Source: Nostoc sp. NMS2 (GTDB taxonomy: Bacteria; Cyanobacteriota; Cyanobacteriia; Cyanobacteriales; Nostocaceae). From it: a stretch of DNA of 64,000 nucleotides. The stretch is from NCBI RefSeq assembly GCF_017115105.1, contig NZ_JABXKH010000059.1:41969-105968 (forward strand), in the 5' to 3' direction. Positions within the stretch are counted from its first letter, which is position 1, and every line of letters begins with the position of its first letter. Of this stretch, positions 9,066 through 17,582 are shown piece after piece. The position numbers and the translations under genes were made by a program. The notes under the pieces are model-generated. The model was not told the DNA's origin. It did not search any database and worked only from the letters and a program-made list of their open reading frames with translations.

Positions 9066-9707
9066 ATGACAAAGACAGCAGCAATTACAGAAGCGATTAC
9101 CAGCTTAACGAATGCCCATAACCGATTCGGCTTAGTCCGCATTGAAGACGAGCAGTTTTTTCCAGAGTGGTTTGAGGGATTACCTCAAATTACTGAAGCT
9201 GAAAAAACCTCCCTGGATGTATTGCGGCGCAGATATCTATATCATCGTGGCGAAGGTGACTTGTTAGAGGGCACAGTGATGTTGTTGGTGGTGTCTCCCT
9301 TACTTGCGATCGCAGGATTTTACGATCCTCCCTTTAAAATTGCCGCCGAGTCATCAGTAGAGTTAGTGCTGAATGATGGAGAAGAAATACTGCGTGGAAG
9401 GATTGACGTTTTAGTGCTGCAAAATCAGTTGTGGGTCATGGTGTTAGAGTCTAAAAAAACCACCCTTTCGGTTTGGTCAGCTTTGCCACAAGCATTAGCT
9501 TATTTAACGGCGAACCCTCATCCTGATAAACCTGTGTTTGGGATGGTGACTAACGGTGACGATATTTTATTTATTAAATTAACACAAACACCTACTCCTC
9601 AATACGATCTGTCGCGGGTGTTTGCTTTATTTACCTCTGCTAGAGAGGTCTATGAAATATTGCAAATTCTCAAGCGTATTGGTCAAGCGATTGCTCCTGT
9701 ATTATGA
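9066..9707 (+). CDS. Restriction endonuclease subunit R-like PD-(D/E)XK protein
   Basis: The 213-aa protein has a nuclease-like core: AAESSVELVLNDGEEI, GRIDVLVLQNQLWVMVLESK, then SALPQALAYLTANP. The D...ESKK arrangement fits a PD-(D/E)XK active site like that of the HsdR N-terminal region, but no helicase part is present. Many cyanobacteria have lone proteins of this type. The ATG overlaps (ATGA) the stop of a 23-codon frame at 8998-9069 (MLNQGLAVLMADMDKKQQES), which may be the tail of a lost upstream gene. Function unknown beyond the fold. Confidence 0.65.
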   Translation: MTKTAAITEAITSLTNAHNRFGLVRIEDEQFFPEWFEGLPQITEAEKTSLDVLRRRYLYHRGEGDLLEGTVMLLVVSPLLAIAGFYDPPFKIAAESSVELVLNDGEEILRGRIDVLVLQNQLWVMVLESKKTTLSVWSALPQALAYLTANPHPDKPVFGMVTNGDDILFIKLTQTPTPQYDLSRVFALFTSAREVYEILQILKRIGQAIAPVL

Positions 9708-9790
9708 CTGAATAATTAGTAAACAGAACTTGAAGCACCAAAATTAGTGAGTAATGTTGCAAAGTAGACTACTCCTGTTATGAGTTAGAC

Positions 9791-9937
9791 CGCTCCCATA
9801 AGTTGTGGAAACACTCCCATAAGTTGTGGAACCACTCCCATAAGTTGTGGAACCGCTCCCATAAGTTGTGGAACCGCTCCCATAAGTTGTGGAACCGCTC
9901 CCATAAGTTGTGGAACCGCTCCCGTCACGAGATAGAC
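9791..9937. repeat. 21-bp minisatellite, six full units
   Basis: Six tandem units of CGCTCCCATAAGTTGTGGAAC (some begin CACTCC) run from 9791 to 9916, with a partial seventh. The period is seven codons, so open frames through it are automatic. It lies just upstream of the 84-aa effector-like gene. Confidence 0.9.
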
Positions 9938-10031
9938 CGCTACAGTTGCAATGTTAATAACTACAGCTTAAACAAATACTATCAACGAGTTACCCGCGTC
10001 TCTCGAACCAGAGAAACCAGGAATTAAAGAA

Positions 10032-10286
10032 TTGTTGACGCAATTGCAAGCAGCAATTGAGGCTGATACAAACTTACCTCAAGAAGATAAAGCTGAAGCA
10101 TTAGAACAAGTGAAAGCTTTAGCAGAAGCCGGGAAAAATCCCCAAGAAGGTGCGATGCAAAAGGCGGCGAAAACGGCTATAAAGATTTTAAAAGGTACAA
10201 TTTCTAGTTTACCCAGTGCCACAAAGTTGGTTGAACAATGCAGCAATCTATTGCCGTTGATTTCAACTTTTTTGGGTTTAGGGTAG
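10032..10286 (+). CDS. Small helical protein related to NLR-associated proteins, probably 5'-truncated
   Basis: The frame encodes an all-helical protein: LLTQLQAAIEADTNLPQED, ALEQVKALAEAGKNPQE, AAKTAIKILKGTISSLPSA, and a hydrophobic end LLPLISTFLGLG. The same frame is open back to 9972 and reads TINELPASLEPEKPGIKE, which looks like genuine family sequence, but no ATG or GTG is available; TTG at 10032 is only a formal start. The start of the gene was probably lost next to the minisatellite. It resembles in style the small proteins beside the two NLR genes of this window (charged helices, amphipathic/hydrophobic C-terminus), but no NLR gene is adjacent. Confidence 0.5.
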   Translation: MLTQLQAAIEADTNLPQEDKAEALEQVKALAEAGKNPQEGAMQKAAKTAIKILKGTISSLPSATKLVEQCSNLLPLISTFLGLG

Positions 10287-10338
10287 CGTGTCAAATTAAG
10301 ACCCGACGAATGGAATAGAGCCTCCAGCACGCCAAGGG

Positions 10339-10434
10339 CGAACGCGGCTATACAAACAAAGCTAAGAGAAAATTAAGGTTTTTTTTAACCCGCGCAGGCG
10401 GGTTTTGCCTGTGTAGACGCGGTTTCTAACCGCC
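10339..10434. repeat. Palindromic intergenic repeat, copy 1
   Basis: The element begins ACGCGGCTATACAAACAAAG and ends TTGCCTGTGTAGACGCGGTT. It contains an internal hairpin AACCCGCGCAGGCGGGTT. Similar elements lie at 12065-12231 and 33204-33326. The outer ends are inverted repeats, as in MITE-like elements. Confidence 0.7.
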
Positions 10435-10539
10435 CTTTTATCTGCTTTTATGTACATCGCACCCTTCACCCCCATTCAATATCAGAGATTAAGGTAAAAT
10501 TATAAGTAAAAATATTAAGAAATTTAAAGAAACTAATCA

Positions 10540-12090
10540 ATGTCCAGCATACCTCTTGACAAAAGTAACTCTCGCGTTATCGTTATCGGTGCAGGAATAG
10601 GTGGACTAACTGCTGGAGCATTATTAGCTCATAGAGGTTACAGCGTTTTAATTTTAGATCAAGCCCTTGTACCAGGAGGCTGTGCTTCGACGTTTAAACG
10701 CCAGGGATTTACCTTTGATGTGGGTGCAACTCAAGTCGCAGGATTGGAACCAGGGGGAATTCACCACCGCATTTTCTCAGAATTGTCAATAGATTTACCA
10801 GAAGCAACGCCTTGCGATCCTGCTTGTGCGGTATATTTACCTGGGGAAAGCACACCGATTAATGTCTGGCGCGACCAAGAGAAATGGCAAGAGGAACGAC
10901 AAAAACAGTTCCCCGGTAGCGAACCGTTTTGGCAATTGATGGCAACTTTGTTTAATGCCAGTTGGGAATTTCAAGGACGCGACCCGGTGCTACCACCACG
11001 TAATTTATGGGATTTGTGGCAACTAGCGCAAGCGGTGCGTCCCAGTACATTAATTACCGTCCCCTTCACTTTATTTACGGTAGGAGATGCTTTACGGTTA
11101 TGTGGATTGGGAAATGACCAGCGACTGAGAACTTTTTTAGATTTGCAACTAAAGCTATACTCTCAGGTGGATGCAGAGAAAACAGCATTACTTTATGCTG
11201 CCACAGCGTTGAGTGTATCCCAACTGCCCCAAGGATTGTTTCACCTCCAGGGAAGTATGCAAGTATTAAGCGATCGCTTGGTACAATCTTTAGAAAGAGA
11301 TGGCGGCAAGTTGTTGATGCGCCACACTGTAGAAGAAATCAAAGTAGAAAACGGTAAGGCTACTGCTGTTGTAATTAAAAATCAGAAAACTGGCGAAGTC
11401 TGGACAGAAGCAGCCAACCACATAGTTAGCAACGTCACCGTGCAAAACTTGGTGCAGTTATTGGGAGAAAAAGCGCCATCTGGATATAAAAACCGGGTGG
11501 AAAAATTACCCCAAGCATCGGGTGCGTTTGTGGTGTATTTGGGTGTAGATGCTAGCGCGATTCCGACTGGGTGTCCTCCCCACTTGCAATTTCTGTATGA
11601 TGCTGATGGCCCAATTGGCGAGAATAATTCCCTATTTGTTTCCGTTAGTCATCCTGGAGACGGCCGCGCACCGGAAGGGAAAGCGACAATTATTGCTTCT
11701 TCATTTGTCGATCCTGCACAGTGGTGGCAGACTGAAGATTATGAAGGACTAAAAGAAAAGTTTACCCAAGAAGCGATCGCTCGGCTTGCCCAATACTTCT
11801 ATCTCAAACCAGAAACGATTATTCATCAAGAAGCGGCAACACCCCGCACTTTTGCTCATTTCACAGCCCGCGATCGCGGTATAGTTGGCGGTGTTGGTCA
11901 AAGGATTCCCACCTTTGGCCCCTTTGGATTCGCCAATCGGACACCAATCCAGCATTTGTGGTTAGTTGGTGACTCCACCCATCCCGGCGAAGGTACTGCT
12001 GGGGTAAGTTATTCGGCGCTGACAGTAGTCAGGCAAATCGAATCGCAAAAACTTCTCAACTCACATCTTGCACCTAGCCCTAGCGATTAG
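10540..12090 (+). CDS. crtD: Carotenoid desaturase family FAD oxidoreductase (CrtD-like)
   Basis: The 516-aa protein starts with the FAD dinucleotide fold VIVIGAGIGGLTAGALLAHR, then GYSVLILDQALVPGGCAS, and has the C-terminal FAD motif LWLVGDSTHPGEGTAGV shared by phytoene desaturases, CrtO and CrtD. Length and the GGCASTFKRQGFTFDVGATQ region fit cyanobacterial C-3',4' desaturase CrtD, which acts on the myxol glycoside pathway in membranes; other CrtI-type roles cannot be excluded. The last seven codons (LAPSPSD) lie inside an inverted-repeat element, so the natural C-terminus has been replaced or extended. Confidence 0.65.
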   Translation: MSSIPLDKSNSRVIVIGAGIGGLTAGALLAHRGYSVLILDQALVPGGCASTFKRQGFTFDVGATQVAGLEPGGIHHRIFSELSIDLPEATPCDPACAVYLPGESTPINVWRDQEKWQEERQKQFPGSEPFWQLMATLFNASWEFQGRDPVLPPRNLWDLWQLAQAVRPSTLITVPFTLFTVGDALRLCGLGNDQRLRTFLDLQLKLYSQVDAEKTALLYAATALSVSQLPQGLFHLQGSMQVLSDRLVQSLERDGGKLLMRHTVEEIKVENGKATAVVIKNQKTGEVWTEAANHIVSNVTVQNLVQLLGEKAPSGYKNRVEKLPQASGAFVVYLGVDASAIPTGCPPHLQFLYDADGPIGENNSLFVSVSHPGDGRAPEGKATIIASSFVDPAQWWQTEDYEGLKEKFTQEAIARLAQYFYLKPETIIHQEAATPRTFAHFTARDRGIVGGVGQRIPTFGPFGFANRTPIQHLWLVGDSTHPGEGTAGVSYSALTVVRQIESQKLLNSHLAPSPSD

Positions 12091-12231
12091 AAATCGCGGC
12101 TATACAAACGAAGTCCGCCTGCGCGGACTAACGCAAAATCAATGTTTTCAACCCGCGCAGGTGGTCACTGAGCTTGCCGAAGTACGGGTTTTGCCTGTGT
12201 AGCCGCGACTTCCAGTCGCCTGGTGCAAGAT
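12065..12231. repeat. Palindromic repeat, copy 2, with a nested small repeat
   Basis: The outer ends ATCTTGCACC (12065-12074) and GGTGCAAGAT (12222-12231) are perfect inverted repeats. Inside them are GCGGCTATACAAACGAAG and CCTGTGTAGCCGCGAC, as in copy 1. The inner hairpin is split by TGGTCACTGAGCTTGCCGAA (from 12162), a 24-bp small repeat absent from copy 1. The element contains the stop codon of the upstream desaturase gene. Confidence 0.75.
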
Positions 12232-12351
12232 ATAAGTCAATTACCAATAATCGAAAAGTCCTCCTTCCTTGGCTGGCAAGTCATACTTATAACCGATGGC
12301 AAACAGGACACAAAACTGATGAAATAAGGTTAGTGTTGCTAATCTGGAGTA

Positions 12352-13458
12352 ATGACAGATAGAGTTTTAATTCTTGGTGGACGGGGGCGGATTGGTAGCA
12401 GTGTTGCTCAGGATATAGCTACCCATACGCAGGCTAAAATTACAATTACTGGACGTTCTGCGGAGTTTGGTAGGGCTGTTAGCTTGTCTTCAGGAGGACA
12501 AGTGCAGTTTTTGGTATTGGACTTGGTAGAGGTTGACAAGTTGCGAGATGCGATCGCAAACTCTAACTTAGTCATCCATTGTGCTGGGCCATTTCACTAT
12601 CGAGATACTAATGTTCTCGAAACCTGTATTGCTGAAGGCGTTAATTATGTAGATGTCAGCGACCATCGTTCCTATACCAGCAAAGCTCTAAATTTTCATG
12701 AACAAGCTGCTGCTGCTGGTGTGACAGCAATTATTAATACTGGCATTTTTCCTGGTATTTCTAACAGCATGGTACGTCAAGGTGTTGAACAATTTGATAA
12801 ACCAGAAAAGATCCATTTAAGTTATTTAGTTTCGGGTTCTGGTGGTGCTGGCATTACAGTCATGCGGACAACTTTTTTAGGATTGCAGTATCCTTTTGAG
12901 GCTTGGATAGATGGAAAATGGGAGATAATCAAGCCTTATAGCGAAAGAGAAATAGTTGAGTTTCCATCCCCATATCAACGCAGTGGAGTTTACTGGTTTG
13001 ATATGCCAGAAACCTTTACATTGCCCAAGGCTTTCCCATCAGTAAAAACTGTAATTACTAAGTTTGGCTCTGTTCCCGATTTTTACAATCACCTAACTTG
13101 GATTGCGGCACACGTTTTCCCTAAATGGTTAATGCAGCGTCGTTACATGATTGAATTTCTGTCTCATGTCAGCCATTCGATGACAGATGTCACTAATAAT
13201 TTTAGTGGGATTGGGGTAGCAGTTCGTTCAGAAGTTACAGGACAAAAAAATGGTAAAACTGCCGTTTATTGTTCAACTGTAGTGCATGAAAATACAGCGA
13301 TAGCTTCTGGTTGTGGCACAGGTAGTATTGCCCAATTGTTGCTAGAAGGTAAACTCAAGAAACCAGGTGTTTTTCCTGTGGAAGAAGCACTGCCAACAGA
13401 TTTATTTGAAGAAGCAATGCAAAGTCGAGGAATTAAAGTTGCTCATAATTGGTTATAA
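12352..13458 (+). CDS. Saccharopine dehydrogenase-like NAD(P)-dependent oxidoreductase
   Basis: The 368-aa protein begins with a Rossmann motif, VLILGGRGRIGSSVAQDIA, followed by ITITGRS and LVIHCAGPFHYRDTNVLETC, as in the saccharopine dehydrogenase NADP-binding family. The rest has the family's mixed alpha/beta domain. The substrate cannot be told; these cyanobacterial enzymes are not lysine-pathway enzymes as far as known. It follows the desaturase on the same strand but is separated by a 260-bp repeat-filled spacer. Confidence 0.75.
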   Translation: MTDRVLILGGRGRIGSSVAQDIATHTQAKITITGRSAEFGRAVSLSSGGQVQFLVLDLVEVDKLRDAIANSNLVIHCAGPFHYRDTNVLETCIAEGVNYVDVSDHRSYTSKALNFHEQAAAAGVTAIINTGIFPGISNSMVRQGVEQFDKPEKIHLSYLVSGSGGAGITVMRTTFLGLQYPFEAWIDGKWEIIKPYSEREIVEFPSPYQRSGVYWFDMPETFTLPKAFPSVKTVITKFGSVPDFYNHLTWIAAHVFPKWLMQRRYMIEFLSHVSHSMTDVTNNFSGIGVAVRSEVTGQKNGKTAVYCSTVVHENTAIASGCGTGSIAQLLLEGKLKKPGVFPVEEALPTDLFEEAMQSRGIKVAHNWL

Positions 13459-13632
13459 GAGATTTCCAAGAGTGGGCAACATGAGCTTAACTGAACTATA
13501 GGTAAAAATTAATATACCCTGCGGTAGAAGGAAGAAATGTACCTAAACACTTAGGATGCCTGTGAGCCTTAAATATTGAATGTATTTATACATGACCAAC
13601 GGCTCATCAGAGAAAACTAGGAGTGCTATTCC

Positions 13633-14019
13633 ATGCAAAAAATTCTATTAACTTTAAAACAAGCGTTACGTTCAAGCTTTTTAATTGTTTGTTTGATGGT
13701 TTCCATCAGCTTGTCAGGTTCATTTCTTTTCGTTCAGCAAGCTAATGCAACTACACTTGAAGAATTGAAACTAATACCTCCAGATTATAAACCAAATTCT
13801 GAAGAAGAAATTAATCGCGCTAACGAATATGACCCAGGTGTTGGCGTTCAAGAAGAAGAACGAGAAGAAGCTTATGAGCAAGCGATAAAAGATTCAAAGA
13901 ATCTTAATACTATAGAGAAGACTTACGAAAGGAATTTGAAGGCTGAACAAGAACAAAATCCCCCAGAAAGTTTTGGTGAAAAAGCTAAAGAAGTTATTGA
14001 AAAGGTGACAGGTAAATAG
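13633..14019 (+). CDS. Exported acidic helical protein, 128 aa
   Basis: An N-terminal signal peptide is clear: positive residues, a hydrophobic core (FLIVCLMVSISLSGSFLFV) and a likely cleavage site after NAN/ATT (QQANATT, about residue 37). The mature part is very rich in Glu and Lys, with EEEREEAYEQAIKDSKNLN and a C-terminal EKAKEVIEKVTGK. It is probably a lumenal or periplasmic helical protein. Small secreted proteins of this style in cyanobacteria include stress-induced ones, but I cannot assign a family. The ATG has GGAGTG upstream. Confidence 0.6.
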   Translation: MQKILLTLKQALRSSFLIVCLMVSISLSGSFLFVQQANATTLEELKLIPPDYKPNSEEEINRANEYDPGVGVQEEEREEAYEQAIKDSKNLNTIEKTYERNLKAEQEQNPPESFGEKAKEVIEKVTGK

Positions 14020-14094
14020 AGAATATAGACCTAACCCTCTCTTTGGAGGCTACGATGTACGCTGTATACACAAGTCTGAAATAGCTTAACCAAG

Positions 14095-14235
14095 ACCCCT
14101 CCCTAACCCTCCCCTTATAAAGGGGAAGGAACTAGATTTCTTATTTCCCCCAAAGATATAGCTTTTCCTAATTAAATGAGGTACTTCATAGGCTCCTATC
14201 GAAGAGCGGGGAGGGGGTTGGGGGTGGGGTTTTTG
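14095..14235. repeat. Dispersed repeat (CCCTCCCTAACCCTCCCC type), copy 1
   Basis: CCTAACCCTCCCCTTATAAAG and GGAACTAGATTTCTTATTTC match, as the reverse complement, a segment at about 41677-41736. A hairpin CCCCTTTATAAGGGG-like arm pair is included. Confidence 0.6.
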
Positions 14236-14279
14236 TACCTCACTCAACTGGGAACCGCTATAAATAAGGGGGGTAACTT

Positions 14280-15578
14280 TTATTCAAATTCATCAATTGT
14301 GGCGGGAGGAGTAGTCTTTTTATGATTAGCAAAATTGCGCTCATACCACTTCATTAATGGAGTTGAACTAATGCCATGAATAATTACAGAAGCTACAATA
14401 GTGGTGTAAGTTATCCAAGCAATTTGTTCGCCAGCTTCACCTTTTAAGCCATTACCAAAAGCATAGGCGAGATAATATAAAGAACCGACACCGCGAATAC
14501 CAAACCATCCAAATAACCAACGAGTTCCTGGGTGAAGGGTTCGGCGGTGTGAGTCTAGAGGACGTTTACCTATGGTGCTAATCCAAACTCCTACAGGTCT
14601 AATTATCAAGAATAATAAAATTATGACTAACAAAGATTGCATAGCATAATTGAGTATTGGCTGTAATAACAATATTGAACCCAATAGTAAAATTGTTCCA
14701 ACTTCCAGCAGCTTTTCAACTTGCTCAATAAATTCCAACTGTGCTAGCGGTTTTTCAGGATTTCTGTAACTGCGCTGGACAACTAATCCAGCAACAAATA
14801 CTGCCAAAAATCCATAGCCATTCACCATTTCTGTTAAGGAATAAGTTATAAGAATTGTGCTGATAGCAATAAAATCTTCCATTAACTCATCGGCGGGACG
14901 GCGTTTTTGAATTTTCTCTTCAATCCAAACTATAGATTTGGCAACAACAATCCCCATAATAATACCAACTGCGATCGCCCAAATTAAATCAACTGCAATC
15001 CACTGTTTAAACCAGTTACTCCAGTTGTCATCTTTTAACGCATGAAGACCAAAATAAACGAAGGGGAAAGCTAAAGCATCATTTAATCCACCTTCAGAAG
15101 TTAAACCAAATCTCAACTCATCTTGGTCATTTATATCAGTTAGTTGTACTTCTGATGCTAATACCGGATCGGTAGGTGCAAGAATTGCTCCTAATAAAAT
15201 TGCTTCTCCCCAATTCATCCCTAAAAACAATTTACCCACAACAGCCAAAGCAAAAATTGAAATTGGCATCAAAAATACAATCAATCGCACCGTAATATCC
15301 CAAGACTTCAACCTTAGAGGACGAACAATTCTTAAGCCGCAGCTAAACACAGAAATAATTACTACAAGTTCTGTTATTCTTTTCAGTACTTCAGCATTAA
15401 AAACTTCATCTCGACGTAATTGAATCAGTCCAAAGACGTAAGGGCCAAGAACAATACCAACTATTAGGTAGATAATGGCAAAAGAAAGAGGTAGGCGAGC
15501 AATCCAACCTGACCCTAATGTTACCATTAGCAAAAGTAGACCAATCACCAATAGGTCAATAATATAGATATCTACCAT
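14280..15578 (-). CDS. Na+(K+)/H+ antiporter, CPA1 family
   Basis: The 432-aa protein has about 12 hydrophobic segments in the plasma or thylakoid membrane. It shows the ion-binding motif LAPTDPVLASEVQL (about residues 132-145) and SEGGLNDALAFPFV, typical of NhaP-type CPA1 antiporters, which exchange sodium or potassium for protons. The C-terminus is short and hydrophilic, with no TrkA domain. It is a single-gene unit facing a repeat-containing spacer. Confidence 0.85.
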   Translation of the reverse strand: MVDIYIIDLLVIGLLLLMVTLGSGWIARLPLSFAIIYLIVGIVLGPYVFGLIQLRRDEVFNAEVLKRITELVVIISVFSCGLRIVRPLRLKSWDITVRLIVFLMPISIFALAVVGKLFLGMNWGEAILLGAILAPTDPVLASEVQLTDINDQDELRFGLTSEGGLNDALAFPFVYFGLHALKDDNWSNWFKQWIAVDLIWAIAVGIIMGIVVAKSIVWIEEKIQKRRPADELMEDFIAISTILITYSLTEMVNGYGFLAVFVAGLVVQRSYRNPEKPLAQLEFIEQVEKLLEVGTILLLGSILLLQPILNYAMQSLLVIILLFLIIRPVGVWISTIGKRPLDSHRRTLHPGTRWLFGWFGIRGVGSLYYLAYAFGNGLKGEAGEQIAWITYTTIVASVIIHGISSTPLMKWYERNFANHKKTTPPATIDEFE

Positions 15579-15920
15579 ATAGCGATTTGTATAAAATTAG
15601 GCGTTACTTTGTAAGCTTAATTGCAATGCTTTTTTATTAGTATTACCTATAGGCAGATTTTCTGAAATTAAAGATTAGAGATTCAGACGCTTCAAAGTCT
15701 CTCTCCAATTCGGCTACGGTGTACGCACAAATCGAAAAACCTGCTCTACTATTAGATTTAATTTGGTAGGGTGCGTTGGGACTAAAGTCCATAACGCACC
15801 GAACACAATCGGATGTAGCACGCGAATATTATAGCAGCACAACAGGTGTACTACTATGAGTGGTGTATCTACACTACTTTCTCACCCAGACATCACCATT
15901 TTTAGTACAAATATACTATA
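15579..15920. other. Gap without gene, 342 bp
   Basis: Contains GGTAGGGTGCGTTGGGACTA and ATAACGCACC, a short imperfect inverted repeat near 15776-15800 found in many cyanobacterial spacers. No gene is seen. Confidence 0.45.
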
Positions 15921-16274
15921 ATGTATATAGCGTCCACAAAGCCTAATGAAATGCCTAACGGCTGTGTGAAAACCTTCTGGAAGATGGATTCAAGGGTTAG
16001 TTCGATGATGAAGCATTATATTCTCAACCTCAATCCGACTGCCAAGCATGAATGGGATCGGTGTATTCTACGCGATCCGTTGACTGCCAAACGCCCAGAC
16101 ATTGCTAAACTAATTGCTGAAGCGGTTGGTGCTGATACGGGTAGTTATTTGGTGAGCGTGAATATCGAAGTTCAAGTTTTGCAGCAAGCCGCAGTCCCTC
16201 AAGCAGAACAACTCTCGCTGTCGTTTCCAGAGGTGAGTGTGCCGTCACAACCACAACTGCGAGAAGCGGCTTGA
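15921..16274 (+). CDS. Hypothetical protein, up to 117 aa
   Basis: I do not recognise this protein. The conserved-looking part begins at MMKHYILNLNPTAKHEWD; ATG at 16005 or 16008, preceded by AAGGG, is a better start than 15921. It contains KRPDIAKLIAEAVGADTGSY and ends in a Gln/Pro-rich low-complexity tail. No membrane segment, no metal motif. It stands alone between repeats and the convergent glycosyltransferase. Confidence 0.45.
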   Translation: MYIASTKPNEMPNGCVKTFWKMDSRVSSMMKHYILNLNPTAKHEWDRCILRDPLTAKRPDIAKLIAEAVGADTGSYLVSVNIEVQVLQQAAVPQAEQLSLSFPEVSVPSQPQLREAA

Positions 16275-16364
16275 TGCGATCGCTTGAAACACCTGCATAA
16301 TTAATAATTATTTGTATATTTGTAGGGGATCTTGGCCAAGATCCCCTAATTCTGCCACAGCATA

Positions 16365-17504
16365 CTAGAATCTTTGAGACAGCAGTTGAGCAATTTGCTG
16401 ATTAATAGTTGCAACATCAAAACGCCGACTAGCCGAAGTCCTGGCATTATTGGCTATAGTTGCAGTTATTTCCGTCTCCTGAAGACAGGTGATAATCACC
16501 TGTGCAAGTTCTTGGGGTTCTCCTGGTGTCACTAAAAAACCATTAAGTCCGTGTTCTACCAATTCCATCACACCCCCAGCTTTTGCCGCAACTACAGGTT
16601 TTCCACATAGCATTGCTTCTACAATCACTCTACCAAAGGGTTCTGGAGAAGTAGAAGTATGTGCCACCAAGTCACAAGTTGCCATTAACTGGGGAATATC
16701 TGAACGAAATCCTAAAAATTTGACGCGGTTTTCTAGTTCCAAATCAGCAACTTGTTGCTGTAATTGTTTGACATAATCTTGTTCGCCAAATAGTGCATCC
16801 CCCACTAAAATTACTGTCACCTCTTGCGGACATTTGGCAATGGCATCAATTAAAATATGCTGTCCTTTCCAAGGTGCAAGACGGCTAAAGTGTCCGACTA
16901 CAAATTTTCCTTGCAATCCTAACTCTTGCTGCAATTTATTAATTTCAGACTCATTAGTTCGGTAAATTTTTGGATCAAATCCGTTATAGACAACTTCGAT
17001 GATATCTGAGCGTCCTCCTGCTTGGATAAAAGCTGTTTTACTAGCTTGGGAATTAGCAATTACCAATGAGGCACAACGATTAGCTAAGTTAATCGCAATG
17101 CGAAGATTAGTTTGGCTAAAATGTTCTATGGAAAGAATGTCATGTAAATGATAAACCAGAGGACGACGACTAAAAAAACTTGCTAATGCTCCGACAACTA
17201 ATGCTTTTTGGGTATTGGCATAAATTAAATCGTATTCACGCACTTTTTTAATTACTTTAGTAATCAAAGGTGCAAGTTGTCTCAAACTCTTTAATCCTTG
17301 CACCAAACTACTTTCTTTGCGAACTTGGATTGTTTGAGTTGTGAGAACTTCTACTGGGATATGATTTTGCTCTAGTAAATCTTTAAATGCCCCATCTGCG
17401 AATAAACCTACTAAAGCGCGATGGGAGTATGGTTTAGCAATATCTATTAAACATAATTCTGCACCGCCTGGTTTACCACTTTGGTCTAGGAAAAAAATTC
17501 TCAT
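16365..17504 (-). CDS. Glycosyltransferase family 4
   Basis: The 379-aa protein is a GT-B fold GT4 enzyme. The N-terminal half has SGKPGGAELCLIDIAKPYSH; the donor-binding half has VVGHFSRLAPWKGQHILIDA, then HTSTSPEPFGRVIVEAMLCG with the EPFG....EAM..G motif that contacts the nucleotide sugar. It probably adds a sugar to a cell-surface polysaccharide or lipid; the sugar is unknown. It lies 78 bp downstream of another GT4 gene on the same strand, so the two form a small surface-sugar unit. Confidence 0.88.
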   Translation of the reverse strand: MRIFFLDQSGKPGGAELCLIDIAKPYSHRALVGLFADGAFKDLLEQNHIPVEVLTTQTIQVRKESSLVQGLKSLRQLAPLITKVIKKVREYDLIYANTQKALVVGALASFFSRRPLVYHLHDILSIEHFSQTNLRIAINLANRCASLVIANSQASKTAFIQAGGRSDIIEVVYNGFDPKIYRTNESEINKLQQELGLQGKFVVGHFSRLAPWKGQHILIDAIAKCPQEVTVILVGDALFGEQDYVKQLQQQVADLELENRVKFLGFRSDIPQLMATCDLVAHTSTSPEPFGRVIVEAMLCGKPVVAAKAGGVMELVEHGLNGFLVTPGEPQELAQVIITCLQETEITATIANNARTSASRRFDVATINQQIAQLLSQRF

Positions 17505-17532
17505 AAAACTTCCTTGTAATACAATACGGTTC

Positions 17533-17552
17533 AGACGCGATAAATCGCGTCT
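17533..17552. repeat. Palindrome AGACGCGATAAATCGCGTCT
   Basis: A near-perfect 20-bp palindrome between the two glycosyltransferase genes. A second copy with a perfect palindrome is at 45167-45186. It could form a hairpin in RNA. Confidence 0.7.
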
Positions 17553-17582
17553 CTACAAAGCAATTTTCGCGTCTCTATTTCA

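Noticed and set aside
9791..9937. Possible CRISPR array
   Set aside because: Units are contiguous without spacers, so it is a minisatellite. The same holds for 32912-33149 and the 120-bp TPR array.
9803..10027. Frame reading WNRSHKL repeats
   Set aside because: Also an automatic result of a 21-bp array; no conserved flanks.
12174..12362. 62-codon frame upstream of the saccharopine-like gene
   Set aside because: Lies largely inside the palindromic repeat element.
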